DNA from: Calditrichia bacterium
GTDB lineage: Bacteria; Calditrichota; Calditrichia; Calditrichales; Calditrichaceae
Length of the DNA: 56,269 bases
Assembly (NCBI GenBank): GCA_026983775.1
Contig: JALSTK010000095.1
Location: 1-56,269 of the forward strand
Reading direction: 5' to 3'
A program made the position numbers and the translations under genes. The notes below the pieces were generated by a model, which saw only the letters and a list, made by a program, of their open reading frames with translations, did not search any database and was not told the origin of the DNA. Position 1 is the first letter of the stretch; each line of letters opens with the position of its first letter. This document shows positions 24,352 through 33,360 of the stretch, one piece after another.

Positions 24352-26253
24352 ATGATCAGAAAAGTGATCATGGTTCTGATTTTTATTTCATCAGCCTTTT
24401 CGCAAAATGACAGTCTACTGGCTCCCTGGTCCGAATTTTTAGAGGATGATCAGGGATTGGCAGAACGGATCCAGCAACTGTTGAATGCTCCTCTGTCAAT
24501 CAACAGCGCCACTGCTTCTGATCTGGCATCCGTGCCTTTTTTAAATGAAGAGGATATCCGGCTTATTTTGCAGTACAGGGAAGAACATGGGTTTTTCAAA
24601 AAAAAGTCTCAACTTAAGCCGGTTCTGGGCTCCGCGACCTACGCGTTGATTAAGGCCTTCGTCACCATAAAAAAGCCCAAAAACAAAAGGGCCTATTATA
24701 TTCACAAAAATCATGTCCCTCTTAAAGAATCCGCCTATGCGGGCCTTTCCGCTTTGTACGATTACAATAAATTTTTCTTTCGGGTCAATTCGCGTCTATC
24801 CGGTGGATTCATTTCACAAAAGGACGCCGGAGAAGAGGATTTTGCTGATTATATCAACGGCTATCTGACTTACCGCTCCTCATCCCGGCAAATCATTCTC
24901 GGTAAATTCAATTATCAGTTCGGCATGGGGTTGGTTTTTGCCAATCCTTTTTCCGCTTTAAAATCGATTCCGATTCTTTCCTCCTTCAAAGGAAGCAAAC
25001 AGGCAGCGACTCCTTATTTGACCTCTCTGGAGAATAACGGACAATTCGGATTTTTCATCGGGAGCTCTTTCCCTGAAAGAGGGCAAATTCATTTTTTTTA
25101 CACTCGAAATCTTCGGGACGGACGAATTTCCGGCAACGATCGATTCGTCACCGGATTCAGTTACGACGGCTACCATCGCACAAACCGGGAAAAACGACAA
25201 AAGAATCTCATAACAGAACGAATCACTGCCCTGGCCCTTGCCTATGATTTTCCTTTCTTGGGATCCGTGGGATTACTTGCCGCTCATACAAGTTTCAATC
25301 CCGCCATTCGTTTTGACAAAGGCTCCGTGGGCGAGGCGGACCTTCGGCGCCGGTATTTTCATTTCTCCGGAAATCATCTTAGCCACTTTAGTCTGCGTTA
25401 TGAGAGGAGTTTCCGGCACCTACAATTCAACGGCGAAGTAGCTTTGTCCGTACCGGGAAGCCGGGCATGGTCCCAGTCCGTTTTCTGGAATTATCCACAT
25501 TTTAAGACAGGAATCAGATATTGGCAGGTCGATAAAAATTTTCAATCTCCTTACGGACGTATCTTTGATAGCACCCGGCCCTTTCCTCAGGCAGAACAAG
25601 GATTTTATTATGCACTCTCATGGGCGCTTTCTAAATGGATACATGTTGAGGGCTACCGTATATTTAAGAAGCAACTATGGCGGGGATACTTTGAACCCCT
25701 GCCCGGGAGTAAGCTGGAATGGCTGCTTCAAAATACGATGCAATTAAACGGCATGGCCCTCATAATGCGTATCCGTTACAAACAGAGAGAGCAATTTAAC
25801 AACCCTACCGGGCGTGTTCAGTCCGGTCAATGGATTTACCGCCTGCAATATACTTTTCGCAATCATCACGGCTCGGTGCTAAAATTTCGCTGGGTGCGGA
25901 CCCGGATTCCTCTTTATAAGGAAAAAGGCTCCTATATATTTCAGGAATTGCGCTATAGCCCGAATCGTCATTATCAATTCGGGGCGCGTATCACCTTTTT
26001 TCGAACCGATTCCTACCAAACACGATTGTATGAATATGAACAGGATTTACCCGGAAGTTTTGCCAATTTTGCCTTTTGGGGAGAGGGATATCGTTGGTAT
26101 GTTTTACTCAAAAGCCGCTGTTTCCGCTGGCTGACCCTGTGGCTGAAATTAAGATATCTGCACCAATATCAATCCCAATTAACGAGCGATGAATGGTTCC
26201 CCCGGGAAAAAACAGACCTTACTTTGCATCTTCAACTGCAAATGAATTTTTAA
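24352..26253 (+). CDS. Helix-hairpin-helix protein with a beta-barrel-like C-terminal region
   Basis: The product of 633 residues has a signal peptide (1-17, SSAFSQ) and then a HhH motif (about 45-105: SINSATASDLASVPFLNEEDIRLILQ) like that of ComEA, and a long region of alternating aromatic strands ending in Phe (QLQMNF), as in outer-membrane barrels. Similar large HhH proteins occur in Bacteroidota and relatives; the function is unproven, with DNA uptake or envelope DNA binding a possible reading from the HhH part. It follows the Mla operon by 29 bases and may be cotranscribed. Confidence 0.7.
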   Translation: MIRKVIMVLIFISSAFSQNDSLLAPWSEFLEDDQGLAERIQQLLNAPLSINSATASDLASVPFLNEEDIRLILQYREEHGFFKKKSQLKPVLGSATYALIKAFVTIKKPKNKRAYYIHKNHVPLKESAYAGLSALYDYNKFFFRVNSRLSGGFISQKDAGEEDFADYINGYLTYRSSSRQIILGKFNYQFGMGLVFANPFSALKSIPILSSFKGSKQAATPYLTSLENNGQFGFFIGSSFPERGQIHFFYTRNLRDGRISGNDRFVTGFSYDGYHRTNREKRQKNLITERITALALAYDFPFLGSVGLLAAHTSFNPAIRFDKGSVGEADLRRRYFHFSGNHLSHFSLRYERSFRHLQFNGEVALSVPGSRAWSQSVFWNYPHFKTGIRYWQVDKNFQSPYGRIFDSTRPFPQAEQGFYYALSWALSKWIHVEGYRIFKKQLWRGYFEPLPGSKLEWLLQNTMQLNGMALIMRIRYKQREQFNNPTGRVQSGQWIYRLQYTFRNHHGSVLKFRWVRTRIPLYKEKGSYIFQELRYSPNRHYQFGARITFFRTDSYQTRLYEYEQDLPGSFANFAFWGEGYRWYVLLKSRCFRWLTLWLKLRYLHQYQSQLTSDEWFPREKTDLTLHLQLQMNF

Positions 26254-26256
26254 ACA

Positions 26257-27759
26257 TCATCCGACTTTCAACCAACGCCAGATTTCCGTCCAACTGGCTT
26301 TTTTACCCTGCATTAAAGTGGCTACACGGAAAATCCGCCCGGCTACAAAAATAACAAACAGGATAGAAATTACCATGATGGCAATGGTTACATAGATATC
26401 TGTGGTTATCAGCTGACTGCTTAAAGGGATGCGCATAATCATGAATGAAGGGGTAAGAAAGGGAATATAGCTCAGAATACGAATCCACAGAGAATTCGGC
26501 TCGGCCAGGACAATCAGGGAAAGAAGGACCGGGAACACAGCCACCGTACGCAACAACTGGTTAATCTGCTGGGCGTCATATTCATTAGAAGACAGGGACC
26601 CCACCGAGATAAAAATCGCCCCGTAAAACAAAAAACCCAAACTGAAATAGATGATGAAATAAAGGGCATTGGATAAGGTCAGATAACTGATTTTATCCGC
26701 CGGTATAATCCCACTGCTGATAAAAAGAGCGGTCAACAACAACCAGATCAAGACCTGAACCAGGCCCAACGAACCGAGGCCCAGAATTTTCCCCCCCATA
26801 ATCTGTATACTGTTGGCATAGGAAAGCAAAACCTCGATCACCCGGTTGGATTTCTCCAATAAAATGCTGCTGAACAAATAGCCACCGGCTGTAAAAATAG
26901 CCATAAATAGTAAGAAAACACCGATTAAAGGACCGTAAAACTGAGCATAGAAATCCCACTCTTTCTGTCCCTGAGGCATGAGTTGGTATTTTTTGATATA
27001 GATGGGGCTCAACCATTTATGAACTTTGGCCTGTTCCACGTGATCATCCATCATACGTTTTTCAATGATGATGTTTTGCAATATTTTTTCAAAGCGCTCG
27101 GTCTCGCGTAAATCACCCGGATTTTTGGAATGGTATTCCACAATCCCGTTCTTGGTAAATTCATGCGGAAAGAGAAGATAAGCATTCAATACATTGGTAA
27201 TGAGTAAAGAATCGGCCATCTTAAGTGCTTCGAACTTGTAAACCGAATCCAGCGAAGTCTTGAAATTTTCCAGTTCCATATCGGTCAGCTCTTTCTCTTC
27301 GCGCGTATTTTGCAGCTTTTCGTATGAAGTGCGTAAGAAATATTCCCGGTTGGCAATTTTGGTATTTTTGTAATAGGCCGCACGCTGCGCTTTGATTTGT
27401 TCATATAAGCGGGCAATCGAATCACGACGGGATTTTATCTCTTTATATTCGGATAACATCTCCCTGTATGGGCCGGAAGAATTAACCGATACTTTCATCA
27501 CCACGTATTCTCTGGAACGATTCTCCGGGCTATAATAATGATTAAGCGCTTTCTGCAAATCCTTTTCGATATTTTTACCGGAAAGGTCGATCACCCCGAT
27601 GAGTTTGGTAGAAACCTCCGGCTGATACTGGAAGAAAAAAATGGGCAGAGTAATAACCGATATAAAGAGTAACGGCGATATAAAGGTATTGAATAAAAAA
27701 GAACGGGAGCGGAAGCGGGTAACAAACTCCCAGCGGGCAATACGAAAAATATTCTTCAT
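26257..27759 (-). CDS. ABC-2 type exporter permease (NatB-like)
   Basis: This membrane protein has 500 residues: one N-terminal helix (about 22-42), a large extracytoplasmic domain (about 45-270, rich in charged helices) and five to six C-terminal helices (from about 280), the ABC2_membrane_3 layout of NatB and related Na+ or drug exporters. Its start overlaps the stop of the ATPase gene by four bases. It ends three bases from the convergent HhH gene with no visible terminator. The substrate is unknown. Confidence 0.88.
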   Translation of the reverse strand: MKNIFRIARWEFVTRFRSRSFLFNTFISPLLFISVITLPIFFFQYQPEVSTKLIGVIDLSGKNIEKDLQKALNHYYSPENRSREYVVMKVSVNSSGPYREMLSEYKEIKSRRDSIARLYEQIKAQRAAYYKNTKIANREYFLRTSYEKLQNTREEKELTDMELENFKTSLDSVYKFEALKMADSLLITNVLNAYLLFPHEFTKNGIVEYHSKNPGDLRETERFEKILQNIIIEKRMMDDHVEQAKVHKWLSPIYIKKYQLMPQGQKEWDFYAQFYGPLIGVFLLFMAIFTAGGYLFSSILLEKSNRVIEVLLSYANSIQIMGGKILGLGSLGLVQVLIWLLLTALFISSGIIPADKISYLTLSNALYFIIYFSLGFLFYGAIFISVGSLSSNEYDAQQINQLLRTVAVFPVLLSLIVLAEPNSLWIRILSYIPFLTPSFMIMRIPLSSQLITTDIYVTIAIMVISILFVIFVAGRIFRVATLMQGKKASWTEIWRWLKVG

Positions 27760-28676
27760 TTACCCCCCTCCGTTTCAGCCTGGACCAGACGGATAAAAAT
27801 ATCATGCAACGAAGGCTCTACGATTTCGAATCGTTTAATTCCTGCCTTCTTCTGGATGTTTTCAAACAAAACCGGAATTTTTAACCGCTGCTCCGCTACC
27901 GTAAATTTGCAGGAGTTATTGTCCTGTTCAATAATGCTTATACCGGAAATCTCTTGCATAAATTCCAGCGAATCATCCGATTCGACGAAGAAGGCATTCT
28001 CGCGATAGTTCTTCTTAATACGACTCAATTGCCCGTCTAAAATAACTTTGGATTGATTGATCAGACAGATATGGTCGCAAAGCTGTTCGGCCTGTTCCAT
28101 CTGGTGGGTGGAAATAATCAGTATTTTTTTCTTCTGCTTGTACTCCTGTAGAATTTCCCTGAGAACGATTTGATTGATCGGGTCTAAACCGGAAAAGGGC
28201 TCGTCCAGAATGAGTACATCCGGATCATGTAAAAAAGCAACAATAAACTGAATCTTCTGCTGCATCCCTTTGGAAAGCTGGTTGATCTGGGCATCGGTAA
28301 ATTCCACCATGCCCAACCGATCCAGGTAACGAATGGCCTCCACCTCAGCCCGACGGGCAGAAAGATTATTAAGCGTTCCGAAATAAACCAGCATTTCCAG
28401 CACGGTAGCCCGGGGATAGAGCCCCCGTTCTTCCGGCAGATAGCCGAAATGTAAATTTTTAATCTTATGCCGCGGCTGATCATTGTACAGGATCTCCCCC
28501 TGGTCCGGACGAATTATATTCATGATCATCCGCATGGTAGTCGTTTTCCCGGCCCCGTTCGGTCCCAGCAGACCGAAAACCTCGCCGCCTTTAACCTTCA
28601 GATTCAGGTCACCAACCACTACCGTACCGGCAAAAGATTTACTTACCTTTTTTAACTGCAATATATTCTGGGCCAT
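27756..28676 (-). CDS. ABC transporter ATPase (NatA-like)
   Basis: The 306-residue ATPase of an export system has Walker A GPNGAGKTTTMR near 38, signature LSKGMQQK, and Walker B DVLILDEPFSGLDP followed by STHQMEQAEQLCD. A C-terminal extension (about 225-306) resembles the DUF4162 domain common in NatA-type exporters. It pairs with the downstream NatB-like permease. Confidence 0.92.
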   Translation of the reverse strand: MAQNILQLKKVSKSFAGTVVVGDLNLKVKGGEVFGLLGPNGAGKTTTMRMIMNIIRPDQGEILYNDQPRHKIKNLHFGYLPEERGLYPRATVLEMLVYFGTLNNLSARRAEVEAIRYLDRLGMVEFTDAQINQLSKGMQQKIQFIVAFLHDPDVLILDEPFSGLDPINQIVLREILQEYKQKKKILIISTHQMEQAEQLCDHICLINQSKVILDGQLSRIKKNYRENAFFVESDDSLEFMQEISGISIIEQDNNSCKFTVAEQRLKIPVLFENIQKKAGIKRFEIVEPSLHDIFIRLVQAETEGGK

Positions 28677-28691
28677 ACGATACTCGCATAT

Positions 28692-29315
28692 TTATCCGAC
28701 AAGGGAAAATTGAACCGCCTGATAATGCAGCTCTGACAATTGCCGCTCGAAGCGGGCACTTTGTCCGAGGGGAACGGTTACAGTAAACTGCACCTGCTTA
28801 CCATACTTACTATCCTTTAATTGACCCTTCAGGGCAGCGATCAGACGCCTGATATTCGGTTCCAGTTCATAAGGAAAATTTACGTTATATTGACGACTTC
28901 TGACTTTAATTTTTACCGTCAAATTTTTGATTGCCTGCGCGGTTGCTTCCGAATAGGCACGGATCAGGCCTCCCGTTCCTAATTTTGTACCGCCGAAATA
29001 ACGGGTCACCACACAAAGGACCTCCTGCAAATGTTTGCCGTCCAGGATTTGCAGAATCGGTTTTCCGGCCGTTCCCGAAGGCTCACCATCATCCGAATAG
29101 CGGAAAACATCTTCATTTATACGATAAGCCAGACAATGATGGGTAGCAGTATAATATTTTTTTTTAAGAAGAAGATAATTTTCCTCGGCCTCCTCTTTAC
29201 TTAAAACCGGCAAAATGCGGGCAATAAATTTTGACCCTTTTACCTTAATTTGCGCTTCAGCCGCTCCTGCCGGAACGAGATATTCATCTTCCGAAAGTCC
29301 TGGGGGACGATCCAT
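28692..29315 (-). CDS. IMPACT/YigZ family protein
   Basis: This protein of 207 residues belongs to UPF0029. The N-terminal half keeps the family signature (KKYYTATHHCLAYRI, DGEPSGTAGKPIL, VTRYFGGTKLGTGGLIRAY), and a ferredoxin-like C-terminal domain follows. Family members are thought to bind nucleic acid or regulate translation; the bacterial role is not settled. It lies 15 bases after the NatA-like gene in the reverse order of transcription, so it is transcribed before it. Confidence 0.9.
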   Translation of the reverse strand: MDRPPGLSEDEYLVPAGAAEAQIKVKGSKFIARILPVLSKEEAEENYLLLKKKYYTATHHCLAYRINEDVFRYSDDGEPSGTAGKPILQILDGKHLQEVLCVVTRYFGGTKLGTGGLIRAYSEATAQAIKNLTVKIKVRSRQYNVNFPYELEPNIRRLIAALKGQLKDSKYGKQVQFTVTVPLGQSARFERQLSELHYQAVQFSLVG

Positions 29316-29424
29316 TTCTTACCTAAGATTAAAAATAATAAATACTTACGAGAACAATCCCAATTTAGCAATTCCTGCAATGATTGTCAAGGATGTGTTG
29401 ATGGCTTCATGGGAGTCGGAACAT

Positions 29425-29724
29425 TTAAAAAATAAATTGGACGGTAAAATTCGGAAAGGTCTTTGTAAGCTCGTTTCGCAAATCTTCGATGGTTTGATCA
29501 TAAGCAGTGTTGTTGAATACCATACAGCAGGCATGATCGACGCTCATTATCCGGCAAAACACAAGAAGACGCTTCTTATCCGGCTGTAATCGAAAACGCT
29601 CCACTAAGCCGACCCGGGAAAGGGGGGATCCGGACTGGTGATCAATCACACGATCCAGCACCGCATCCAACTGCTTATGCATGATTTCGTACATTTTACC
29701 TGCTTCTCTCGATTTGAGAATCAT
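29425..29724 (-). CDS. Small DUF59/MIP18-like protein
   Basis: A 99-residue protein whose layout matches the MIP18 (DUF59) fold: an N-terminal helix (about 17-28), then GSPLSRVGLVERFRL (second strand), a beta hairpin, a Cys-Cys pair at the expected loop (DHACCMVF, about 65), a helix and a last strand. In bacteria such proteins take part in Fe-S cluster assembly or carry substrates for oxygenases. The start at 29724 has AGAGGA five bases upstream. The family call is by pattern and moderate. Confidence 0.6.
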   Translation of the reverse strand: MILKSREAGKMYEIMHKQLDAVLDRVIDHQSGSPLSRVGLVERFRLQPDKKRLLVFCRIMSVDHACCMVFNNTAYDQTIEDLRNELTKTFPNFTVQFIF

Positions 29725-29781
29725 CTGTATCCTCTATTCAATACTTTTATTTCTTTTAACCGTAGCGAGCGGCTTTTTATT

Positions 29782-30513
29782 TCAAACCCTTTCGATAAAG
29801 AGCTGTTTGACAAGATCGATGGCTTTTAATTGGTCCATAAAGAAAGGACTGGTAGCGATGGTAACAAATTCCGCTCCTTTTATATACGCACGTATTTTAT
29901 CCATTTTAACATCATATCCGATATAGTCCATGGCCCCGGCAAAAATGTCCATATCGATATCCAGCACAAACCGTTCGGGAATTTCATTCTCGAAGGACAG
30001 AGTGCTGTCGATAATTTCCACTTCGGAGAATAAACCCATTTGCAGCGCCGGTTTGATAAAGCTGGAGACATTCAGAATACGATTGGTATAGTTAAATAGA
30101 TTTTCCAAAGTGAAATCTTTGCGTAAGGAAAGAGCAAAAGGAACCGCGGGCTCATACATATCACTGTGCATATCCACATGGATCAGCCTGGCCTTGGGCT
30201 TGAGAGTGCCTTGTAAGAAAGCGGCCATCCAAAAGAAGAAGGCATGATTATGATTATCGAAGATGAATATAGGAACATCCTTGTGCCTGTAATAAATAAA
30301 TTTTTCCAAACCGACTTCGTTTTTTTCCACCCCTTCTTCTATTTCGCTGAATGCAATACGCCTGCCCACTTTTAAATCGGCCGGAGTACTTGCTACCAAC
30401 GGGGCCACATGAATTTTCTTATTTTTGCGTCGTGCAAATGAAAAGGCGTTGTTTCCTGCCGGTGAACTAAGGGTAAAACCCTTATATAGCTTCTTTAACG
30501 GTTCGATATTCAT
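29782..30513 (-). CDS. UPF0489 family protein
   Basis: The product (243 residues from ATG 30513) has the UPF0489 signature: IFIFDNHNHAFFFW (about 85), LIHVDMHSDMYEP (about 113) and FVLDIDMDIFAG (about 180). The His and Asp residues are arranged like those of arginase/deacetylase-fold metal sites. The exact reaction is unknown; the fold suggests a metal-dependent hydrolase. An upstream TTG at 30522 is the alternative start. Confidence 0.8.
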   Translation of the reverse strand: MNIEPLKKLYKGFTLSSPAGNNAFSFARRKNKKIHVAPLVASTPADLKVGRRIAFSEIEEGVEKNEVGLEKFIYYRHKDVPIFIFDNHNHAFFFWMAAFLQGTLKPKARLIHVDMHSDMYEPAVPFALSLRKDFTLENLFNYTNRILNVSSFIKPALQMGLFSEVEIIDSTLSFENEIPERFVLDIDMDIFAGAMDYIGYDVKMDKIRAYIKGAEFVTIATSPFFMDQLKAIDLVKQLFIERV

Positions 30514-30573
30514 ATTCACCAAAGTTAAAAGCGAAAATTATCGTCTACATAGGAGCGGACCTATGAAATCGTG

Positions 30574-30801
30574 CTATTTATATACCCTGAAATTGGCCGT
30601 ACGCACGGCTATCTGCTCGGTCAGTTCTTCCAGCGCCTGGTCGCGGGCTTCTTGCGAGTCGAAAGATGTGCCGCTGCCGTAAAAATATGCGCCGGAATTA
30701 ATTATCTGACGTTGGTTTTGAGCAAAGGAAACAGTTAAAAGTTGAGCAAAGCGAAATCCCGCTTTGCGGAAAAAAAAGAAATATTTCCGCCGCATATTCA
30801 T
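30574..30801 (-). pseudogene. Remnant of an LPP20-like protein gene
   Basis: The 75-codon frame encodes an N-terminal stretch (SGAYFYGSGTSFDSQEARDQ then ALEELTEQIAV) that matches the start of LPP20-type envelope proteins, but it breaks off at RTANFRVYK with a stop where the domain should go on for at least another 60 residues. The first 28 residues do not look like a clean signal peptide. A frameshifted PEGA gene lies upstream on the same strand, separated by a foreign-looking ATPase gene and repeats, so this is best read as decayed. Confidence 0.5.
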
Positions 30802-30972
30802 TCCTTTTTAGTGAGAATCCAATATTACAATTTCGCCTGATTATGTATCGAAAAAGTAAACGGTGTCACAAAGTTAAGAAATTTTCTTTTAAAAGAAAAC
30901 GGATTGATTGAATTGCCACGGATTTTAATCGGGGAGAATGGCGCTCGAGGAGAATCCCCTGATTCCACAGCT

Positions 30973-31061
30973 GTCATTCTGAGTGAAGCGCAGCGAAACG
31001 AAGAATCCTCCGATTATTTGAAAGGGATTCTTCGCCCCGACAAGTCGGGACTCAGAATGAC
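30973..31061. repeat. 89-base palindromic intergenic repeat
   Basis: The outer arms GTCATTCTGAGT (30973-30984) and ACTCAGAATGAC (31050-31061) are perfectly complementary, the inner arms GAAGAATC (31000-31007) and GATTCTTC (31026-31033) as well, and a small hairpin CCCGACAAGTCGGG sits in the right half. The type resembles the widespread REP-like repeat that reads GTCATTCTGAGTGAAGCG. The other frames predicted here are artefacts of the repeat. Confidence 0.7.
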
Positions 31062-31072
31062 ACCCCCAGACG

Positions 31073-31147
31073 TAAAAAATCCCCCCAAACAAAACGGGGC
31101 TTTCCCAGAGGGTGCCTTCGGCAAACCCAAATTGGGGGTAAAAAATC
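31073..31147. repeat. Small hairpin element flanked by a 9-base direct repeat
   Basis: TAAAAAATC occurs at 31073-31081 and again at 31139-31147. Between the copies lies a segment with pairing ends CCCCCAA (31082-31088) and TTGGGGG (31132-31138) and an inner hairpin around GGTGCCTTCGGCA. The direct repeats resemble a target-site duplication, but their A-rich sequence could arise by chance. Confidence 0.45.
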
Positions 31148-31165
31148 TTAAACTCTATTTTGTCC

Positions 31166-31181
31166 CCATCGTTTACGATGG
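31166..31181. repeat. Near-palindrome, left copy of a pair flanking the ATPase gene
   Basis: CCATCGTTTACGATGG differs at one base from the copy at 32557-32572 on the other side of the DUF4143 ATPase gene. Confidence 0.6.
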
Positions 31182-31331
31182 GTAAAGAGAAAAAATTTCT
31201 CAAAAAATATTCCGCCCTTCAGGGCGTAAACGCCGGGGCTAACAGAAACTGAAAAACGATGTTTCCTTTTCATTGTGCGACTTTTTTAACTTTCCTCCAA
31301 AAATTTGTAGCTATCTCCTTGATGAACGTGT

Positions 31332-32504
31332 TCATTCGTATTTATTTCTCATAAATGACAAGAATTCCGACAGACCGGAAACGCTAATATTATTTTTAAC
31401 GGGATATTGTCCATCCATAGGGGCCACAATCCAGCGATCTTTGATTTCCAGGTCTTCCACGGAAAGTAAAAAACCTTTGCTTATTTTGGGTGCGCTTCCG
31501 CTTTTAAATTCGACCGCCACGCGTCTGTTTCCCTTAACCAAAAGTAGATCAATCTCCGCGCCGTTTGAAGTGCGGTAAAAAAAGGACTCCCATTCCGGCA
31601 ATTCATTTAAAATGTTTTCCAGGGCAAAGGCCTCCCAGGAAGAGCCGAGCGCCGGATGACTCAATAGATCGTTAAAATTCCGAATATTTAAAAGCGCTAA
31701 CAGTAACCCGCTATCGCGAATGTATATTTTGGGATTTTTAACGAGACGTTTTTTAATATTCACGGAATAGGGCTTTAAAAGACGAATTAGATATGTGCTT
31801 ATAAAAAGATCCGTATATCTCCGAATGGTGTTGTGCGATAAATCAAGAGTGTTGCCTATTTGTGAAAAATTGACAAGCTGCCCGGTGTTATGCGCGCATA
31901 ATATTAAAAAGCGCCGTAATGTTTCGGGCGGTAAAGTAAAGCCAAACGTCTGTAAATCCCTCTCCAAAAAGGTTTGTAAGAAACTGTGGCGCCAGCGGAA
32001 AGACATCGAATCATCCGGCGCCAGATAACTTCTGGGGAAACCACCCCGCGTCCAGAAACGATGCAATGAAAAATCCTTTTCCCTTTGCAGCTCCGAAATC
32101 GTAAACGGGGTTAATGGATGGTAAACAATACGGCCGGCAAGGCTTTCGGATGATTGTCTGAGTAATTGCGGCGAAGCGGAACCGAGAACAAGAAATTGCC
32201 CCGCTCTGTCCCGTTGATCAATAACGCTGCGTAAAACGCTGAATATTTCCGGCGTTCTTTGAATTTCGTCGAGACAAATCGTTCTGGCAGGATTGGCATC
32301 AAAAAATAGCAGCGCATCCTGAAGTTTATTCCGATCCTGAGGATTTTCCAGATCAAGGTACAAAAAATCCTCTATGCGTTGGGCCAGATGTTTGATCATA
32401 GTCGATTTTCCGCATTGCCGCGGTCCAACGACGCCGGCCACCGGGAAAAAGGATAAGTCGGTTAAAAGCTGTTTTTCTAGTCTTCGCTTTATATATCCAT
32501 GCAT
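31332..32504 (-). CDS. AAA ATPase with C-terminal DUF4143 nuclease-like domain
   Basis: The 390-residue protein has Walker A GPRQCGKST near 27 and Walker B TICLDEIQ near 100, the AAA_14 pattern, then a winged-helix region (about 200-250) and a C-terminal DUF4143 domain carrying EIDLLLVK then AVEFKSG (about 315-340), a PD-(D/E)xK-like core. Such proteins are common, patchily distributed and of unknown role. No ribosome-binding site is evident before the ATG at 32504, and an inverted repeat lies immediately upstream. The gene sits inside a decayed locus between near-identical palindromes, suggesting insertion. Confidence 0.88.
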   Translation of the reverse strand: MHGYIKRRLEKQLLTDLSFFPVAGVVGPRQCGKSTMIKHLAQRIEDFLYLDLENPQDRNKLQDALLFFDANPARTICLDEIQRTPEIFSVLRSVIDQRDRAGQFLVLGSASPQLLRQSSESLAGRIVYHPLTPFTISELQREKDFSLHRFWTRGGFPRSYLAPDDSMSFRWRHSFLQTFLERDLQTFGFTLPPETLRRFLILCAHNTGQLVNFSQIGNTLDLSHNTIRRYTDLFISTYLIRLLKPYSVNIKKRLVKNPKIYIRDSGLLLALLNIRNFNDLLSHPALGSSWEAFALENILNELPEWESFFYRTSNGAEIDLLLVKGNRRVAVEFKSGSAPKISKGFLLSVEDLEIKDRWIVAPMDGQYPVKNNISVSGLSEFLSFMRNKYE

Positions 32505-32505
32505 A

Positions 32506-32524
32506 TTGTAAATATAACTTACAA
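32506..32524 (-). promoter_or_regulatory. Inverted repeat at the ATPase gene start
   Basis: TTGTAA-N7-TTACAA lies one base from the start codon of the DUF4143 ATPase gene. It could be an operator or a promoter component. Confidence 0.35.
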
Positions 32525-32556
32525 ATTACATGGTAGCAAGTTTTTCCGGATTCGTT

Positions 32557-32572
32557 CCATCATTTACGATGG
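32557..32572. repeat. Near-palindrome, right copy of a pair flanking the ATPase gene
   Basis: CCATCATTTACGATGG lies in a longer stem TTCGTTCCATC / GATGGAGCGAA (32551-32578). The left partner is at 31166-31181. Confidence 0.6.
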
Positions 32573-32587
32573 AGCGAACTCCCCTCT

Positions 32588-33360
32588 TCAAAATATTTCC
32601 GGTGGGGCTTGCACCTCAATCCTCAAACAGTCACCCTTCGACCCGTCCCGGCGGCCAAGCAAGCCCATTACCCCTTTATCCTGCCCGTTAATATATATCT
32701 GCGCACCGCTCGGCCGTGATTTTATCTGCACGGCCTGCAAGTCCACTTCGCTTAAGGTATAGTTAAAATAGACCTTACTTTTTGAAACGTCCATCGTCTT
32801 TTCTATGGTTTTAAAACCCTCTTTTTCTATTTTTATGCGGTGCCTGCCTTTGCTTAACTCTATGGCCGTTCCGCTTGCATAGCGTTTGCCGTCTATGGTA
32901 ATTTGGGCGTCTTTGGGCTGCAACATTATGGTAACCGGTAACAGGTCGCCCGTTTTGGCGCCCCTTCAATTTTGAGTATCCACACCTCTTTGGGATGCAG
33001 TTGGATGCCGTATTCGGATAAAATCAGTTTTAAGGGTTCATAGCTGCTTTTGTAGATTTCCAACACGCGCTCGTCCGGCGAAACATAAACGCGGTCTTCA
33101 CCGGGTTTATCATCCACTTTTATTACGCCGTTATAGGAGTCGTATTTAAAGCCGTCTATATCGGAAATCACTTTGATCATGGCGCAGATGCGCCCGTTGT
33201 CGTCGCGCAGGCCCACAAACTCCGTGGAAGACTTATAAGGTTTGCCAAGTACGCTCATTTGGGACAGGGAGCTTGCCGAACCGGTGGTTTGAGCAAAAGA
33301 AAAAGACAAATGAAAAATGACAAATGAAAAAAGAAAAATCCGTTTCATGGCCCTTCCCAT
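32588..33360 (-). pseudogene. Frameshifted and truncated PEGA-domain secreted protein
   Basis: Two adjacent frames make one protein. The first (33360 to 32926) has a signal peptide (FSFVIFHLSFSFAQ) and a domain of unknown function ending EVWILKIEGAPK. The second (32926 to 32588) begins with PEGA repeats (AQITIDGKRYASG, GRHRIKIEKEGFKTIEK, AQIYINGQDKGV). Adding one A in the run at 32953-32956 would join them as GAPKTGDLLPVTIMLQPKDA, so a one-base deletion is likely. The second PEGA repeat then diverges after DKGV and ends early. PEGA proteins are secreted or envelope proteins with repeated beta-hairpins. A sequencing error is the alternative for the frameshift but not for the early end. Confidence 0.7.

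Noticed and set aside
29346-29534. Minus-strand frame of 62 codons ending AGIAKLGLFS
   Set aside because: It overlaps the better-supported DUF59-like gene in another frame and has no ribosome site; the hydrophobic end looks suggestive but cannot be tied to a start.
30904-31203. Overlapping frames of 92-93 codons on both strands
   Set aside because: They lie entirely inside palindromic repeat sequence, match each other as complements, and have no ribosome-binding site or family resemblance.
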